From assembly GCF_013133775.1 (NCBI RefSeq), contig NZ_JABGBO010000003.1, forward strand, positions 218,036 through 282,035: a stretch of 64,000 nt of DNA. The letters are read 5' to 3'. This DNA is from Pelistega europaea (GTDB lineage Bacteria; Pseudomonadota; Gammaproteobacteria; Burkholderiales; Burkholderiaceae_B). Shown piece after piece: positions 1 to 9,656 of this stretch. The number at the start of each line of letters is the position of its first letter. Position 1 is the stretch's first letter. The notes under the pieces are model-generated. The model was not told the DNA's origin. It did no database searches and saw only the letters and a program-made list of their open reading frames with translations. Made by a program: the position numbers and the translations under genes.

Positions 1-417
1 TGTTAGGTTATCCATCTGTGATACCTCTTTGTAAAGACGTTTACAATAACCGCAGTTGGGATCTTCAAAAGTCACCAATACACGCTCTCCATTGCCATAG
101 ACAGTTTTAATCGCCTTATTCAAGGGCAACTTAGAAAAATCTTTAGCCGCCAACTTCTTCATACTCTTCTCAGTAACATCCTCAAGAGTTTTAGTATCAA
201 TAAGGCTACCTGCAATCACAAAAGAACCATGCTCATCTGTATAAAGAATAGTATCTTCTGTAATAACTTCATATAAACCACCATAGTTGGTTTTCTCTAT
301 GTTTTCTACCTTGAGATGAAAAACATTTTCTAAATTTGACTTGATTTCATCAGTACTTGCCATCGCTTGAGTACAAAGCACTGCCAGCAACACCCCAAAA
401 ACTCTTTTTAATTTCAT
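1..417 (-). CDS. dsbC: Thiol:disulfide interchange protein DsbC, N-terminal part (runs off the window)
   Basis: Periplasmic disulfide isomerase that reshuffles wrong disulfides in exported proteins. The visible 139 codons start at the ATG at 417 with a Sec signal peptide (MKLKRVFGVLLAVLCTQAMA), followed by the DsbC N-terminal dimerisation domain and the thioredoxin-fold active site C122-G-Y-C125, the CGYC motif typical of DsbC rather than DsbA. The family is about 240 residues, so roughly the last 100 lie beyond base 1. The gene starts 4 bases after the upstream UbiH-type hydroxylase stops, so the two are probably cotranscribed with mltA. Identification rests on the CGYC motif and the signal peptide plus domain layout. 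Confidence 0.88.
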   Translation of the reverse strand, partial: MKLKRVFGVLLAVLCTQAMASTDEIKSNLENVFHLKVENIEKTNYGGLYEVITEDTILYTDEHGSFVIAGSLIDTKTLEDVTEKSMKKLAAKDFSKLPLNKAIKTVYGNGERVLVTFEDPNCGYCKRLYKEVSQMDNLT

Positions 418-421
418 ATGT

Positions 422-1663
422 CTATACTCCTGATGCTTTCTTAATAAGAAATTCTTTAATAAATGGCAATTTAGCCACCATATCCATACCAAGGTTACGC
501 ACTGCTCTCACAGGCTCTAAATTACTACTAAACAAAGCATGTAACCCATCGGTAACCCAGCGCATATGGGCTATCGCCACACTACGCTCACGCTGATAAC
601 GTTCTAATACACGTAAATCACCAATACCTCGGAAAGACTCTTTATTGCTCAATATTGTACTTAACGATAACACATCTGCCAAACCTAGATTAAGTCCTTG
701 CCCTGCCAAAGGGTGAACCCTATGTGCAGCATCTCCAATAAGTGCAACATTTGGCGCAACCATACCACTTTTTTCTAAAGTCAATGTAAAACCATACATG
801 GGGCTACGCAACGTCAATTTACCCAACACATCCTGACTTAATTCTCCTACTCGTTTACGTAGAACATCTGCCAACTCAGCCTGTGATAACTGTTTTAACT
901 CTTGAGCAATCGCATTGGGTGCCGACCACACCATAGAAACTTGGTGGCCATCCGCAGTATCATTAAGAGGTAGAAAGGCTAACACACCTTCCTCGGTAAA
1001 CCATTGGTAAGCAGTATTATGATGAGGTTTCTCGACGGTAAACTGTGCGACCAACCCCTCTGACTCGTAGGACTTAAACTGATGCCAAATACCCGCTTTT
1101 TGGCGAATCACTGAACTTGCTCCATCAGCAGCAATCACCAAGGAAGCATGCCAGATGTCTCCAGTATCTATCACTAGTTGTTGTTTATATGTCATGTTTG
1201 ATGAACATTGTTGTACATCAGCTATGTCATCTGCCACTCGTTGGCTATCTACCACTTTACCATCTACCCACTGCACACCATAAAATGCCAGTGCTTTTTG
1301 TAATGCTGCCTCAATCTCACCAGATTCGACAATCCACGCCAGCTCTGACAACTCCCCTTGCTTTGCAGACAACTCAATAAATCCGGCTCGATCACCTTGG
1401 ATTTGCATCTTATCTACCGCCGTAAGACGTTGGCTAGGCAACCAAGACCAAATACCCAACTCCTCCAACAGTTTTTGACTGGCAAGTGATATGGCATAGA
1501 TACGAGGATGATATGCCTCCCCTAAATTAGCTTGAGCCACATACCGTGGAGCAATAAGCACAGGCTTCATTCCTTTCTTGAATAAAGCCAGTGCCATGCT
1601 CATACCGACAATACCCGCCCCACAAATAATTACTTCTGCTTTATGAATTGTTGATATTTCCAT
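422..1663 (-). CDS. UbiH/UbiF/VisC-family FAD-dependent hydroxylase (ubiquinone biosynthesis)
   Basis: Class A flavoprotein monooxygenase expected to hydroxylate the aromatic ring of a ubiquinone precursor. Visible features are the Rossmann FAD motif GAGIVG at residues 15-20 and the second FAD motif GDAAHRVHP followed by GQGLNLG near residues 310-330, the signature of the UbiH/COQ6 group. The length of 413 residues is normal. I place the start at 1663 because AAGGA lies 8 bases upstream; the in-frame ATG at 1672 touches that ribosome site and is too close. The gene sits between mltA and dsbC on the same strand with short gaps. Which ring position it hydroxylates (UbiH, UbiF or UbiI role) cannot be told from sequence alone. 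Confidence 0.85.
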   Translation of the reverse strand: MEISTIHKAEVIICGAGIVGMSMALALFKKGMKPVLIAPRYVAQANLGEAYHPRIYAISLASQKLLEELGIWSWLPSQRLTAVDKMQIQGDRAGFIELSAKQGELSELAWIVESGEIEAALQKALAFYGVQWVDGKVVDSQRVADDIADVQQCSSNMTYKQQLVIDTGDIWHASLVIAADGASSVIRQKAGIWHQFKSYESEGLVAQFTVEKPHHNTAYQWFTEEGVLAFLPLNDTADGHQVSMVWSAPNAIAQELKQLSQAELADVLRKRVGELSQDVLGKLTLRSPMYGFTLTLEKSGMVAPNVALIGDAAHRVHPLAGQGLNLGLADVLSLSTILSNKESFRGIGDLRVLERYQRERSVAIAHMRWVTDGLHALFSSNLEPVRAVRNLGMDMVAKLPFIKEFLIKKASGV

Positions 1664-1680
1664 TCGGTACATCCTTGCTG

Positions 1681-2934
1681 CTATCGTGCACTTGGTGCAC
1701 CTGCCTCACGCGGCCATAGAATCCACATAAAACCGGCTTGCTTCATACGTCCTGCCATATTGCCAGCTTCATCGCCACTTCCCCAGAAGAAATCCGCTCG
1801 TGCAGCCCCTTTAATGGCTGCTCCGGTATCTTGCGCAAAAACCACCCGACGCAAGGGAGTATTTGTACCAGGCTCACTAGTTGCTAGGAACACAGGTGCG
1901 CCCAAAGGCACAAAATTTGCATCAACAGCAATGGTACGCTTAGCAATCAAAGGAATGCCGTAAGCTCCTTTGGGTCCTGCGACTTCATCAGAAATAGCTT
2001 CTTCCTTAAAAAATACCATCGCTTGATTAACATTCATCATTTCATTAACACGGTCAGGATGGTTGCGAGCCCACTCTTTAATATTTTGCATAGAGGCTTG
2101 TTGAATAGGCAGTTCACCCTGACTAGCTAACCACTTGCCAATAGAAGTATATGGACGTCCATTATGGTCTGCGTAGGCTAGACGCAACGAGCCTCCCCCA
2201 TCTAACATCACACGTCCAGACCCTTGCACCTGAAGAAAAAATGCCTCCACAGGATCATCCAACCAAACAATCACAGGAGGTTGATCACTCCGGCTGGTAA
2301 TTTCAGCCCGTGTATCATAAGGGACAACTTTATTGCCCACTACCTTGCCACGTACTCGCTTACCAACCAACTCAGGATATAGTTTTCCTAAATCCACTGT
2401 CAATAAATCAGCAGGAGGAGCATACATCGGCCATTGATAAGCTCCCCCTTGTGAGCGAGAGCCATGCACCACAGGCTCATAATAACCAGTCACCAACCCT
2501 TGAGAACCATTATCCCCTACAACAGCCCAAGGTCGTAAGTATTGTTGGAGAAATTGTTTAGCCGACACAGCATCTACATCCATACCCATATTAGCTACTG
2601 CTTGACAAACGTCATACCAAGATTGAGGGGTTGATCGTGCAGGAATACTTAAAGAACCAGATACTGGGCGCATCAAGCCTTTACAGTTATTGACAAGCCC
2701 CAACCAGATATACTCACCATCGTCTTCATTCCATCCTGGCAATTTAGACCAGTCGCTGGCGACATACTTCCCCTTAAGAGCACGTGGCGGTGTATCACGT
2801 AATACCGAAGGGTCTGGCATCTGCAAAGGAGCATGCATATCAAAACTAGCTGACTCTCCTGCTGTGTAGGTAGAGGTAGAAGAACAAGCTGCCAATATCG
2901 TTGTCATGGCTAGCGTTGCGAGTATTCTTTTCAT
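1681..2934 (-). CDS. mltA: Membrane-bound lytic murein transglycosylase A (lipoprotein)
   Basis: Cleaves the MurNAc-GlcNAc bond of peptidoglycan to form 1,6-anhydro ends, acting from the inner face of the outer membrane. The chosen start at 2934 gives a lipoprotein signal ending in a lipobox L-A-A-C17 and has GGAAG 5 bases upstream; a longer reading frame adds 19 residues that would spoil the signal peptide. The MltA domain fills the middle and the C-terminal 3D domain shows the AQDTG...GAARADFFWG block that holds the catalytic aspartate. The length is 417 residues. It is first in a minus-strand run with the UbiH-type gene and dsbC and is divergent from rpe. Confidence 0.92.
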   Translation of the reverse strand: MKRILATLAMTTILAACSSTSTYTAGESASFDMHAPLQMPDPSVLRDTPPRALKGKYVASDWSKLPGWNEDDGEYIWLGLVNNCKGLMRPVSGSLSIPARSTPQSWYDVCQAVANMGMDVDAVSAKQFLQQYLRPWAVVGDNGSQGLVTGYYEPVVHGSRSQGGAYQWPMYAPPADLLTVDLGKLYPELVGKRVRGKVVGNKVVPYDTRAEITSRSDQPPVIVWLDDPVEAFFLQVQGSGRVMLDGGGSLRLAYADHNGRPYTSIGKWLASQGELPIQQASMQNIKEWARNHPDRVNEMMNVNQAMVFFKEEAISDEVAGPKGAYGIPLIAKRTIAVDANFVPLGAPVFLATSEPGTNTPLRRVVFAQDTGAAIKGAARADFFWGSGDEAGNMAGRMKQAGFMWILWPREAGAPSAR

Positions 2935-3018
2935 GATAACTTCCAAAAACCTGCTAAACGTTATAAACAATAAAGTAATATAATACTGCAATTACTCTTT
3001 ATTTATCTTGCTTTCATT

Positions 3019-3717
3019 ATGACTTTACAAGCTGTAACCACCCGTATTGCCCCAAGTATTCTTTCTGCTGATTTCGCACGCCTAGGTGAAGAAATTCAAC
3101 AAGTGGTCGCTGCAGGCGCTGATTGGATTCACTTTGATGTGATGGATAATCACTATGTCCCTAATCTCACAATCGGCCCTATGGTCTGTAAAGCTATCCG
3201 CCCCTATACAACAGCCCCCATTGATGTGCATCTCATGGTGGAACCTGTTGATAGTCTGATTCCCTTGTTTGCTAAAGCAGGAGCTGACATTATTACTTTT
3301 CATCCTGAGGCCTCTAAGCATATCGACCGCTCACTTGCCTTGATACATGACAATGGCTGTAAAGCAGGTCTTGTGTTTAACCCCGGCACCCCTTTGCATT
3401 ATCTAGACTATGTGATGGATAAAATTGATGTCGTATTGCTCATGTCAGTAAACCCTGGGTTTGGCGGTCAGTCTTTCATTCCCTCTACATTGGCAAAACT
3501 ACGCCAAGCACGTGCTCGCATTGATGCATATACAGCTCAAACAGGTCGTGAAGTATTTTTAGAAGTAGACGGTGGTGTCAAAATTGATAATATTGGCGAA
3601 ATTTATGCCGCTGGTGCCGATACATTTGTTGCTGGCTCTGCAATTTTTGGCCAATCAGACTATGCAGCAGTGATTCACCAGATGCGAGCAGAGATTGCCA
3701 AAGTGAGCAATCAATAA
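3019..3717 (+). CDS. rpe: Ribulose-phosphate 3-epimerase
   Basis: Interconverts ribulose 5-phosphate and xylulose 5-phosphate in the pentose phosphate pathway (cytoplasm). It is a TIM-barrel of 232 residues with the expected blocks: [13 protein letters not shown] near the N-terminus, [12 protein letters not shown] with metal and catalytic residues, DVHLMV, the phosphate-binding VNPGFGGQ, and EVDGGV with the second catalytic aspartate. It begins a plus-strand run rpe-gph-trp, an order I know from Bordetella-like genomes. It is divergent from mltA with an 84-base gap that must hold both promoters. Confidence 0.96.
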   Translation: MTLQAVTTRIAPSILSADFARLGEEIQQVVAAGADWIHFDVMDNHYVPNLTIGPMVCKAIRPYTTAPIDVHLMVEPVDSLIPLFAKAGADIITFHPEASKHIDRSLALIHDNGCKAGLVFNPGTPLHYLDYVMDKIDVVLLMSVNPGFGGQSFIPSTLAKLRQARARIDAYTAQTGREVFLEVDGGVKIDNIGEIYAAGADTFVAGSAIFGQSDYAAVIHQMRAEIAKVSNQ

Positions 3718-3853
3718 AACCTCTCATGCATGCTTACCACCTGCAAAAAACACCTTGTATATTGCATTGAAATGTAGGTTGTAGGTGCGGCGGTACCCAA
3801 CATTACATAGTCATTATTACTACACAACTGCAGTTACTTAAAGGAGAACCTTT

Positions 3854-4528
3854 GTGTCAACATATCAAGCCGTACTTTTTGATTTAGATGGAACATTAGT
3901 CGATAGTGTGCCTGATATTGGTACTGCAACAAATGCAATGCTTGCAGAGATGGGACGTGAAACCTTGCCTATGGAGCAATTACGTACTTTTGTGGGGAAA
4001 GGTTCAGCAGTTCTCATTAAGCGAGCTCTTGCTGTAAACATCGATCCCCCTGAACCCGATACTGCACTTTTTGAACAGGCAGAGAAACTCTTTAAAAAAC
4101 ATTATCATTTGCATAATGGCATTCAAAGCCAACTCTATCCAAATGTTATAGAGGGATTACGTCGCCTGCAAGCCATGGGGCTTAAACTTGCTGTTGTAAC
4201 CAATAAGCCGCTTGAATTTACCGTGCCTCTACTAGAAAAGATGGGAATTGCAGATTTTTTCAGCGTGGTCGTCGGTGGTGATACCTGTGAGCGCAAAAAA
4301 CCACAGCCTGATCAACTCTACTATGCTTGTGAACAATTAGGTGTCACTGTCACCAATAGCTTATTTGTAGGCGATTCACAAAATGATACGCAAGCAGCAA
4401 ATGCTGCAAAAATGGATGTTTTAGTATTACCATATGGTTACAATGAAGGAAAAGCTATACAAACCCTCTCATTTAATGCTATAGTAGACGACATTGCTGC
4501 TGTGGCAGATTGGATTGAGGCACATTAG
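3854..4528 (+). CDS. gph: Phosphoglycolate phosphatase (HAD family)
   Basis: Removes phosphate from 2-phosphoglycolate formed during DNA repair. The HAD motifs are clear: D10-L-D12-G-T as nucleophile and acid, VVTNK as motif II, KPQPDQL containing the conserved lysine, and GDSQND as the Mg-binding motif. The start is a GTG at 3854 with AAGGAG 7 bases upstream. The length of 224 residues fits the family. Position between rpe and trpE supports Gph over other HAD phosphatases; substrate specificity is otherwise inferred. Confidence 0.88.
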   Translation: MSTYQAVLFDLDGTLVDSVPDIGTATNAMLAEMGRETLPMEQLRTFVGKGSAVLIKRALAVNIDPPEPDTALFEQAEKLFKKHYHLHNGIQSQLYPNVIEGLRRLQAMGLKLAVVTNKPLEFTVPLLEKMGIADFFSVVVGGDTCERKKPQPDQLYYACEQLGVTVTNSLFVGDSQNDTQAANAAKMDVLVLPYGYNEGKAIQTLSFNAIVDDIAAVADWIEAH

Positions 4529-4579
4529 ACACATCCTTTCACCCCACACAGCCTATGATTGTTTTGGATTGATAATTTT

Positions 4580-4672
4580 ATGAAGTTTACTTCGACAGTT
4601 GATTTCGCTTACTCTTACGCTAATTATTATTGGCGCTGGTGGCGTTCGTCTGTCGGGTTTATGGCTTCGTAA
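4580..4672 (+). CDS. trpL: trp operon leader peptide (30 residues, WRWW)
   Basis: A 30-codon reading frame starts at ATG 4580 and stops at TAA 4670-4672. It reads Tyr-Tyr-Trp-Arg-Trp-Trp-Arg at its centre, with Trp codons at 4631, 4637 and 4640. Three tryptophans in four codons, directly upstream of a terminator hairpin and trpE, is the hallmark of ribosome-mediated attenuation. The upstream GGA (4566-4568) is a weak ribosome site. The distal end of the frame (4651-4662) doubles as the antiterminator strand, so its codons are constrained by RNA pairing. The name is by function and position; the peptide sequence itself is not conserved between species. Confidence 0.85.
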   Translation: MKFTSTVDFAYSYANYYWRWWRSSVGFMAS

Positions 4673-4738
4673 TCCTTTTTACGAAATACTAAAGGATAAA
4701 GTTTCACTCCTTGCACTCATACAAAGATAAACCCGGCA
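4651..4738 (+). promoter_or_regulatory. trp antiterminator helix (regions 2 and 3)
   Basis: Bases 4651-4662 (TGTCGGGTTTAT) can pair with 4727-4738 (ATAAACCCGGCA): twelve base pairs with a single G-U wobble. The second strand overlaps the 5' arm of the terminator at 4730-4737, so the two structures exclude each other. A ribosome stalled at the first Trp codons leaves 4651-4662 free, allowing the antiterminator. A ribosome that reaches the stop at 4670 covers that strand and lets the terminator form. A small local hairpin (4672-4678 with 4691-4697) lies between the strands and brings them together. Confidence 0.8.
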
Positions 4739-4761
4739 ACCCCTACAGGCCGGGTTTTTTT
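4730..4761 (+). terminator. trp attenuator (intrinsic terminator)
   Basis: AACCCGGC (4730-4737), an 11-base loop, GCCGGGTT (4749-4756), then a run of T to 4761. It is a GC-rich eight-pair stem followed by uridines, 41 bases ahead of the trpE start. It is the conditional terminator of the leader at 4580-4672. Confidence 0.88.
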
Positions 4762-4802
4762 ATATCTACTCGGCTTATAGATAACCACTTTAGAAGACGA
4801 AG

Positions 4803-6326
4803 ATGATGACAGAAATTGAATTTAAAGCACTTGCAGCCCAAGGTTACAATCGCATTCCATTGATTAAAGAAACCTATGCAGATTTAGACACTACATTGGG
4901 CATTTATCTTAAACTCGCCCACTCAGGCAAAGAGGCAGGTCAAATGAGTTGCTTGCTTGAGTCTGTTGTAGGTGGAGAGCGTTCTGGACGTTACTCTTTT
5001 ATCGGACTACCAGCTCATACTGTGATTAAAGCCGTCGGTCAACATACGGAAGTAGTCCGTGACGGTGAAGTCATTGAGACATTTGAGGGAGACCCTCTCG
5101 CCTTTATCCAAGCCTACCAAAAACGTTTTAAAGTGGCGACTCGCCCTGGTATCCCTCGTTTTGCTGGTGGTTTGGCAGGATATTTTGGTTATGACGCTGT
5201 GCGTAACATTGAACCTAAATTAGGCCCAGCAGTCAAACCATTCCCTGAAGGGTTAGACGGTATTCCTGATATTTTATTGATGCAAGTAGACGAACTGGTT
5301 ATTGTGGATAATGTGATTGGTCGTACTTATCTCATTGTCTATGCGGATCCATCTGAATCAGAAGCCTACTCGCGTGCACAAAAACGTTTACTAGAATTAC
5401 GTATGTTGTTGCGTAAACCAGTGGATATTCCTTATAGCTTGCCTAGTTTGGTGACTGAAGAGATTCGTACTTTTAAGAAAAAAGACTTTATCAAGGCTGT
5501 AGAAAAAGCCAAAGAACACATTGCGGCTGGGGATTTAATGCAGATTCAAGTCGGTCAAGTAATTGCAAAACCATTCCGCGACTCTCCACTATCACTCTAT
5601 CGTGCCTTACGCAGCCTTAATCCTTCTCCATACATGTACTACTGGAATTTTGGTGATTTCCACGTTGTGGGTGCCTCTCCAGAGATTTTAGTTCGTCAAG
5701 AAACTTTCCTCGACGAATATCAAGCCGAGCAATCTCGCATTACTATCCGTCCATTGGCGGGTACTCGTCCTCGTGGTGATAGTCCTAGTGAAGATATTGC
5801 ACTGGCACATGATTTGCGCAATGATCCTAAAGAAGTGGCTGAACACCTCATGTTAATCGACCTAGCTCGTAATGATGTGGGTCGTGTGGCCAAAATTGGA
5901 TCGGTAAAAGTGACTGATCAAATGACTATTGAACGCTACTCTCATGTGATGCATCTAGTATCTAACGTCGAAGGGGTGCTAAATAAAAATATGGATGCCA
6001 TTGACGTACTTCGGGCAACTTTCCCTGCAGGCACACTGACTGGAGCACCAAAGGTTAAAGCGATGGAATTAATTGACCAACTAGAACCTGTACGTCGCGG
6101 TATCTATGGCGGTGCTGCTGGCTACCTCAGTTACAATGGAGCAATGGATGTAGCGATTGCTATACGTACTGGTCTTATTAAAGACGGTATGCTTTATGTT
6201 CAAGCAGCAGCTGGTATTGTGGCTGATTCAGATCCAGAAAAAGAATGGTTAGAAACCGAGCATAAAGCTCGTGCTGTCCTACGTGCAGCAGAACAAGTTC
6301 AATATGGTCTTGACCAACCTATCTAA
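4803..6326 (+). CDS. trpE: Anthranilate synthase component I
   Basis: Converts chorismate to anthranilate using ammonia supplied by TrpG, the first step of tryptophan synthesis. The N-terminal part carries the CLLES element near residue 53 that forms the tryptophan feedback site. The C-terminal chorismate-binding domain shows [32 protein letters not shown] and [12 protein letters not shown]. The length of 507 residues is normal. Two adjacent ATGs (4803 and 4806) could serve as start; the upstream GAAG is weak. It is followed 11 bases later by trpG and controlled by the leader attenuator at 4580-4761. Confidence 0.96.
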   Translation: MMTEIEFKALAAQGYNRIPLIKETYADLDTTLGIYLKLAHSGKEAGQMSCLLESVVGGERSGRYSFIGLPAHTVIKAVGQHTEVVRDGEVIETFEGDPLAFIQAYQKRFKVATRPGIPRFAGGLAGYFGYDAVRNIEPKLGPAVKPFPEGLDGIPDILLMQVDELVIVDNVIGRTYLIVYADPSESEAYSRAQKRLLELRMLLRKPVDIPYSLPSLVTEEIRTFKKKDFIKAVEKAKEHIAAGDLMQIQVGQVIAKPFRDSPLSLYRALRSLNPSPYMYYWNFGDFHVVGASPEILVRQETFLDEYQAEQSRITIRPLAGTRPRGDSPSEDIALAHDLRNDPKEVAEHLMLIDLARNDVGRVAKIGSVKVTDQMTIERYSHVMHLVSNVEGVLNKNMDAIDVLRATFPAGTLTGAPKVKAMELIDQLEPVRRGIYGGAAGYLSYNGAMDVAIAIRTGLIKDGMLYVQAAAGIVADSDPEKEWLETEHKARAVLRAAEQVQYGLDQPI

Positions 6327-6337
6327 AGGAGACAGTT

Positions 6338-6910
6338 ATGTTACTCATGTTAGATAATTACGATTCATTTACGTATAACATCGTGCAATACTTCGGTGAG
6401 CTTGGTCAAGATGTGCGTGTATTGCGCAATGACCAAACCAGCATCGAAGAAATTGAAGCACTTAATCCAGATTATATTTGTATTTCACCAGGACCTTGTG
6501 ACCCCGCACAGGCAGGGATTTCATTAGAAGTGATTAAACATTTTGCTGGTAAAAAACCGATCCTTGGCGTATGTCTAGGACACCAAGCCATTGGCGAGGC
6601 CTTTGGAGGCAAGATTATCCGAGCAAAAACTATCATGCATGGCAAGGCTAGTAAAATCACACATACTAATACTGATATTTTTAAAGACATCCCCTCCCCT
6701 TATACAGTGATTCGTTATCATTCTCTTGCGATTGACCGCGATACCTTACCTGATTGTCTAAACATTACCGCACAAACTGATGATGGGGAGATTATGGGAA
6801 TTGCCCATAAAACATTGCCTATTTATGGCGTCCAGTTCCACCCTGAGTCTATTCTCAGCGAGTATGGTCATAAACTATTGCAAAATTTCTTAGATTTAAA
6901 AAAGGCTTAA
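6338..6910 (+). CDS. trpG: Anthranilate synthase component II (glutamine amidotransferase)
   Basis: Class I glutamine amidotransferase that releases ammonia for TrpE. The oxyanion/nucleophile motif GVCLGHQ has the catalytic Cys at residue 79, and QFHPES near residue 170 supplies the His-Glu pair. The SPGPCDP block is typical of TrpG/PabA. The length is 190 residues, with ribosome site AAGGAGA. It lies between trpE and trpD. No separate pabA is seen in the window, so it may serve 4-aminobenzoate synthesis too, as in other bacteria with a single amphibolic subunit; that part is inference. Confidence 0.95.
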   Translation: MLLMLDNYDSFTYNIVQYFGELGQDVRVLRNDQTSIEEIEALNPDYICISPGPCDPAQAGISLEVIKHFAGKKPILGVCLGHQAIGEAFGGKIIRAKTIMHGKASKITHTNTDIFKDIPSPYTVIRYHSLAIDRDTLPDCLNITAQTDDGEIMGIAHKTLPIYGVQFHPESILSEYGHKLLQNFLDLKKA

Positions 6911-6926
6911 CTAGGAGGATAGACAA

Positions 6927-7964
6927 ATGACAATTTCTTATCAAGAAGCCTTAACGCGTTGTATCGAACATCGTGAGCTTTTCCATGAAGAAATGGTGGA
7001 TTTAATGCGTTCACTCATGAAAGGTGAAATGCCTGAGCCCATCGCTGCTGCCCTACTCATGGGGTTACGCGTGAAAAAAGAAACCGTAGGTGAAATTACG
7101 GCAGCAGCCACTGTAATGCGAGAGTTTGCTACTCCTGTACCGATTACCAATGCCGATGAGGCACTAGATATGTGTGGTACAGGTGGTGATGGCAGTCATA
7201 CCTTTAATATTTCCACCACAGCAATGTTTGTCGCTGCCGCAGCTGGTGTACCTGTAGCTAAACATGGTAATCGCAGTGCTTCCTCCTCAAGTGGCAGTGC
7301 TGACGTTTTAGAGTCACTGGGCGCCAATATTGATATTAAAGATCCTCTGCAAGTGAAAGAGTGCTTGGAGGCGACTAATATTGGCTTTATGTTTGCCCCT
7401 TATCATCACAGCAGTATGAAGAATATCGCCCCTGTACGTAAGATGCTTGGGGTGAGAACGATTTTTAATATTCTTGGACCACTCACCAATCCAGCAGGAG
7501 CTAAAAACCAACTCATGGGAGTGTTTCATCCTGATTTGGTGGGCATTCAAGTCCGTGTATTAAAACAATTAGGTGCTAAACATGTACTTATCGTACATGG
7601 TATGGACGGTTTAGATGAGGCTTCTCTAGGTGCCCAAACTCTAGTCGGAGAGTTGAAAGATGGCAAAATCCGTGAGTATACAATTCACCCTGAGGAATTT
7701 GGTTTAGCCATGCACTCGATTAAAAATATGCGTGTCAAGGACAGTGCAGAATCACGAGATATTGTGCGTGGTGTATTAAATAATAACCCTGGACCTTGCC
7801 GTGATATTGTACTACTCAATGCTGGACTAGCCATTTATGCGGGTAATAAAGCACATAGTATTACCGAGGGTATTAAGATGGCAGATGAGTTAATTACTAG
7901 CGGTGCTGCACGTGAGAAGATGCATCAATTCTGCGAATATACGCAACGATTTAAAGCATCATAA
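6927..7964 (+). CDS. trpD: Anthranilate phosphoribosyltransferase
   Basis: Transfers the phosphoribosyl group of PRPP to anthranilate. The glycine-rich PRPP loop [15 protein letters not shown] and the anthranilate-side blocks [18 protein letters not shown] and GPLTNPAGA are all present. The length of 345 residues is standard and there is no fused amidotransferase domain. A strong AGGAGGA ribosome site lies 16 bases after the trpG stop. trpC follows only after a structured 165-base gap, so trpD may be the last tightly coupled gene of the operon. Confidence 0.96.
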   Translation: MTISYQEALTRCIEHRELFHEEMVDLMRSLMKGEMPEPIAAALLMGLRVKKETVGEITAAATVMREFATPVPITNADEALDMCGTGGDGSHTFNISTTAMFVAAAAGVPVAKHGNRSASSSSGSADVLESLGANIDIKDPLQVKECLEATNIGFMFAPYHHSSMKNIAPVRKMLGVRTIFNILGPLTNPAGAKNQLMGVFHPDLVGIQVRVLKQLGAKHVLIVHGMDGLDEASLGAQTLVGELKDGKIREYTIHPEEFGLAMHSIKNMRVKDSAESRDIVRGVLNNNPGPCRDIVLLNAGLAIYAGNKAHSITEGIKMADELITSGAAREKMHQFCEYTQRFKAS

Positions 7965-7987
7965 TTAAGTCTGACTATGCTGTTTGT

Positions 7988-8095
7988 GGGCTTCCATTAA
8001 AGCCCCTACATCATACGTTACCCATCGTTTTGCACCGTATTTTAATGAATTAAGAGGACTTTTCACACATAGCATCTCTGTCCATAACAGATGCT
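7988..8095 (+). other. Two hairpins in the trpD-trpC gap
   Basis: The 165-base gap between trpD and trpC contains GGGCTT (7988-7993) pairing with AAGCCC (8000-8005) and AGCATCT (8071-8077) pairing with AGATGCT (8089-8095). Neither is followed by a long T run. They could be RNA-processing or partial-termination elements. The gap is otherwise unexplained and holds no convincing reading frame. Confidence 0.4.
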
Positions 8096-8129
8096 GTTAC
8101 TAGAAAAGCCTCAATAAAGGATGGTAAAA

Positions 8130-8918
8130 ATGTCCGATATTTTAGAAAAAATTCTTGCCGTCAAGCGTGAAGAAATTGCTGTTTTGCAAAAGATTCGCAG
8201 TACGGCTGATTTGTTAGCTGAGGCCAATGCACGTCAAGATATACGCGGCTTTGCTAATGCTTTACGCGAACGCATTAAGAATAAGCAAAATGCCGTCATA
8301 GCAGAAGTCAAAAAAGCCTCTCCCTCTAAAGGCATCATTCGCGAGCATTTCTTCCCTGCAGAGATTGCGACAAGCTATGCTACCTATGGAGCAACTTGCT
8401 TATCGGTACTGACAGATCAACAATTTTTTCATGGTTCTCCTGATTATCTTCGCCAAGCACGGGCAGCTTGTGATTTACCCGTCTTACGCAAGGATTTTAT
8501 GATTGATCCTTATCAAGTGATTAATGCCCGTGCCATGGGGGCAGACTGCATTTTGTTGATTGTAGCAGCTTTATCTGATGCTCAATTAGCCGAATTGGAG
8601 AGTGCTGCTTTTGCCCTCGGTATGGATGTATTAATCGAAGTACACAATCGTGAGGAGCTTGAGCGGGCGTTGAAGTGTCAGAGCCCACTAATTGGCATCA
8701 ATAACCGTAATCTTCGCACTTTTGAGGTAAGTCTACAGCACACGATTGAGCTGCTAAGTGATGTGCCAAATGATAGATTACTCATCACAGAGAGCGGGAT
8801 TCACACACGTGATGATGTAGCATGTATGAATGAGCATGGGGTATACGGTTTTCTCGTCGGTGAGGCATTTATGCGTGAGCAAGAACCTGGTCTGGCATTA
8901 AAGACTCTATTTAGCTAA
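8130..8918 (+). CDS. trpC: Indole-3-glycerol phosphate synthase
   Basis: Closes the indole ring in tryptophan synthesis (CdRP to indole-3-glycerol phosphate). It is a TIM barrel with [11 protein letters not shown] (substrate and catalytic lysine), [27 protein letters not shown] and ITESGI. The length is 262 residues from the ATG at 8130, chosen because AAAGGA lies 8 bases upstream; the ATG at 8121 is inside that site. It is a stand-alone enzyme, not fused to TrpF. trpF, trpB and trpA are not in this window, which matches the split trpEGDC / trpFBA arrangement of betaproteobacteria. Confidence 0.96.
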   Translation: MSDILEKILAVKREEIAVLQKIRSTADLLAEANARQDIRGFANALRERIKNKQNAVIAEVKKASPSKGIIREHFFPAEIATSYATYGATCLSVLTDQQFFHGSPDYLRQARAACDLPVLRKDFMIDPYQVINARAMGADCILLIVAALSDAQLAELESAAFALGMDVLIEVHNREELERALKCQSPLIGINNRNLRTFEVSLQHTIELLSDVPNDRLLITESGIHTRDDVACMNEHGVYGFLVGEAFMREQEPGLALKTLFS

Positions 8919-8963
8919 TATGCTTTATTACCTCTGTTGTTTTTTCTAGATGTTTATATATCA

Positions 8964-9020
8964 CAGGGAGGAGCTCATTCTGACAAAAGCCCACCAAATC
9001 AAGAATGACTACCTCCCTTG
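8964..9020 (+). other. Stable stem-loop between trpC and the HIT gene
   Basis: GGGAGG (8966-8971) pairs with CCTCCC (9012-9017) and CATTCT (8976-8981) pairs with AGAATG (9002-9007), with a symmetric 4-base internal loop between the two helices and a roughly 20-base apical loop. No uridine tract follows, so it is not a standard intrinsic terminator. It may be the 3' end structure of the trp transcript or part of a small RNA. Confidence 0.4.
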
Positions 9021-9110
9021 TGGTAAAGATAGAGAATTGTGCAAAAGTAGGTCTAACCTTGTTCCAATTCCTCTTATAATATTCTCGTCACAACTTTATT
9101 GAGTAATACC

Positions 9111-9548
9111 ATGACCTCTTGCCCTTTATGTAATACTCCTGGTGGACAAGTGCTTTATGAAAATAATTTTATCCGTGTCATTAATGCCAATGACCCTCAC
9201 TACCCTGCTTTTACCCGTGTAGTATTACAGCGTCATATCGCAGAGATGACAGACTTGGATATACAAGAGCGACAACGCTTGATGGACTATGTATATCTGG
9301 TAGAAAAAACTCAACGTGACATACTGCATCCGGATAAGATTAATCTGGCAGCCTTCGGCACCATGGTTCCTCACCTGCATTGGCATATTATTCCTCGCTT
9401 TAAGTGGGACTTACACTTTCCTGCCTCGGTATGGAGTGCCAAACAACGTGATGAAAACGATGCAGAGTATCAACAGCAGCTTAACAAGCAGAAAATGCTA
9501 TTAGCTGAATACGAGCAAAGACTTATCCAACAACTTACCCAATTCTGA
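9111..9548 (+). CDS. HIT-family nucleotide hydrolase
   Basis: A 145-residue protein with the histidine-triad motif H-L-H-W-H-I-I near residues 88-94, which defines nucleotide-monophosphate hydrolases and transferases of the HIT superfamily. The N-terminal C4-P-L-C7 pair is a common metal or structural feature in this branch. I start at the ATG at 9111 (GAG 7 bases upstream); a TTG at 9099 would add four residues. The physiological substrate is unknown. It lies alone between the trp genes and the helicase, separated by 190 and 306 bases. Confidence 0.82.
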   Translation: MTSCPLCNTPGGQVLYENNFIRVINANDPHYPAFTRVVLQRHIAEMTDLDIQERQRLMDYVYLVEKTQRDILHPDKINLAAFGTMVPHLHWHIIPRFKWDLHFPASVWSAKQRDENDAEYQQQLNKQKMLLAEYEQRLIQQLTQF

Positions 9549-9656
9549 TAAACTTCGATTCCTCATTCACTTTAAAAATGAAGTATCGTTAAACTCAGAA
9601 ATAGTTGCTTTACCCCCACACAATCAGCTAATCATTTGATTTTTTAGCAATTATGG

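Noticed and set aside
2935..2991. Longer start for MltA
   Set aside because: It would put 19 residues in front of a clean lipoprotein signal; GGAAG precedes the shorter start.
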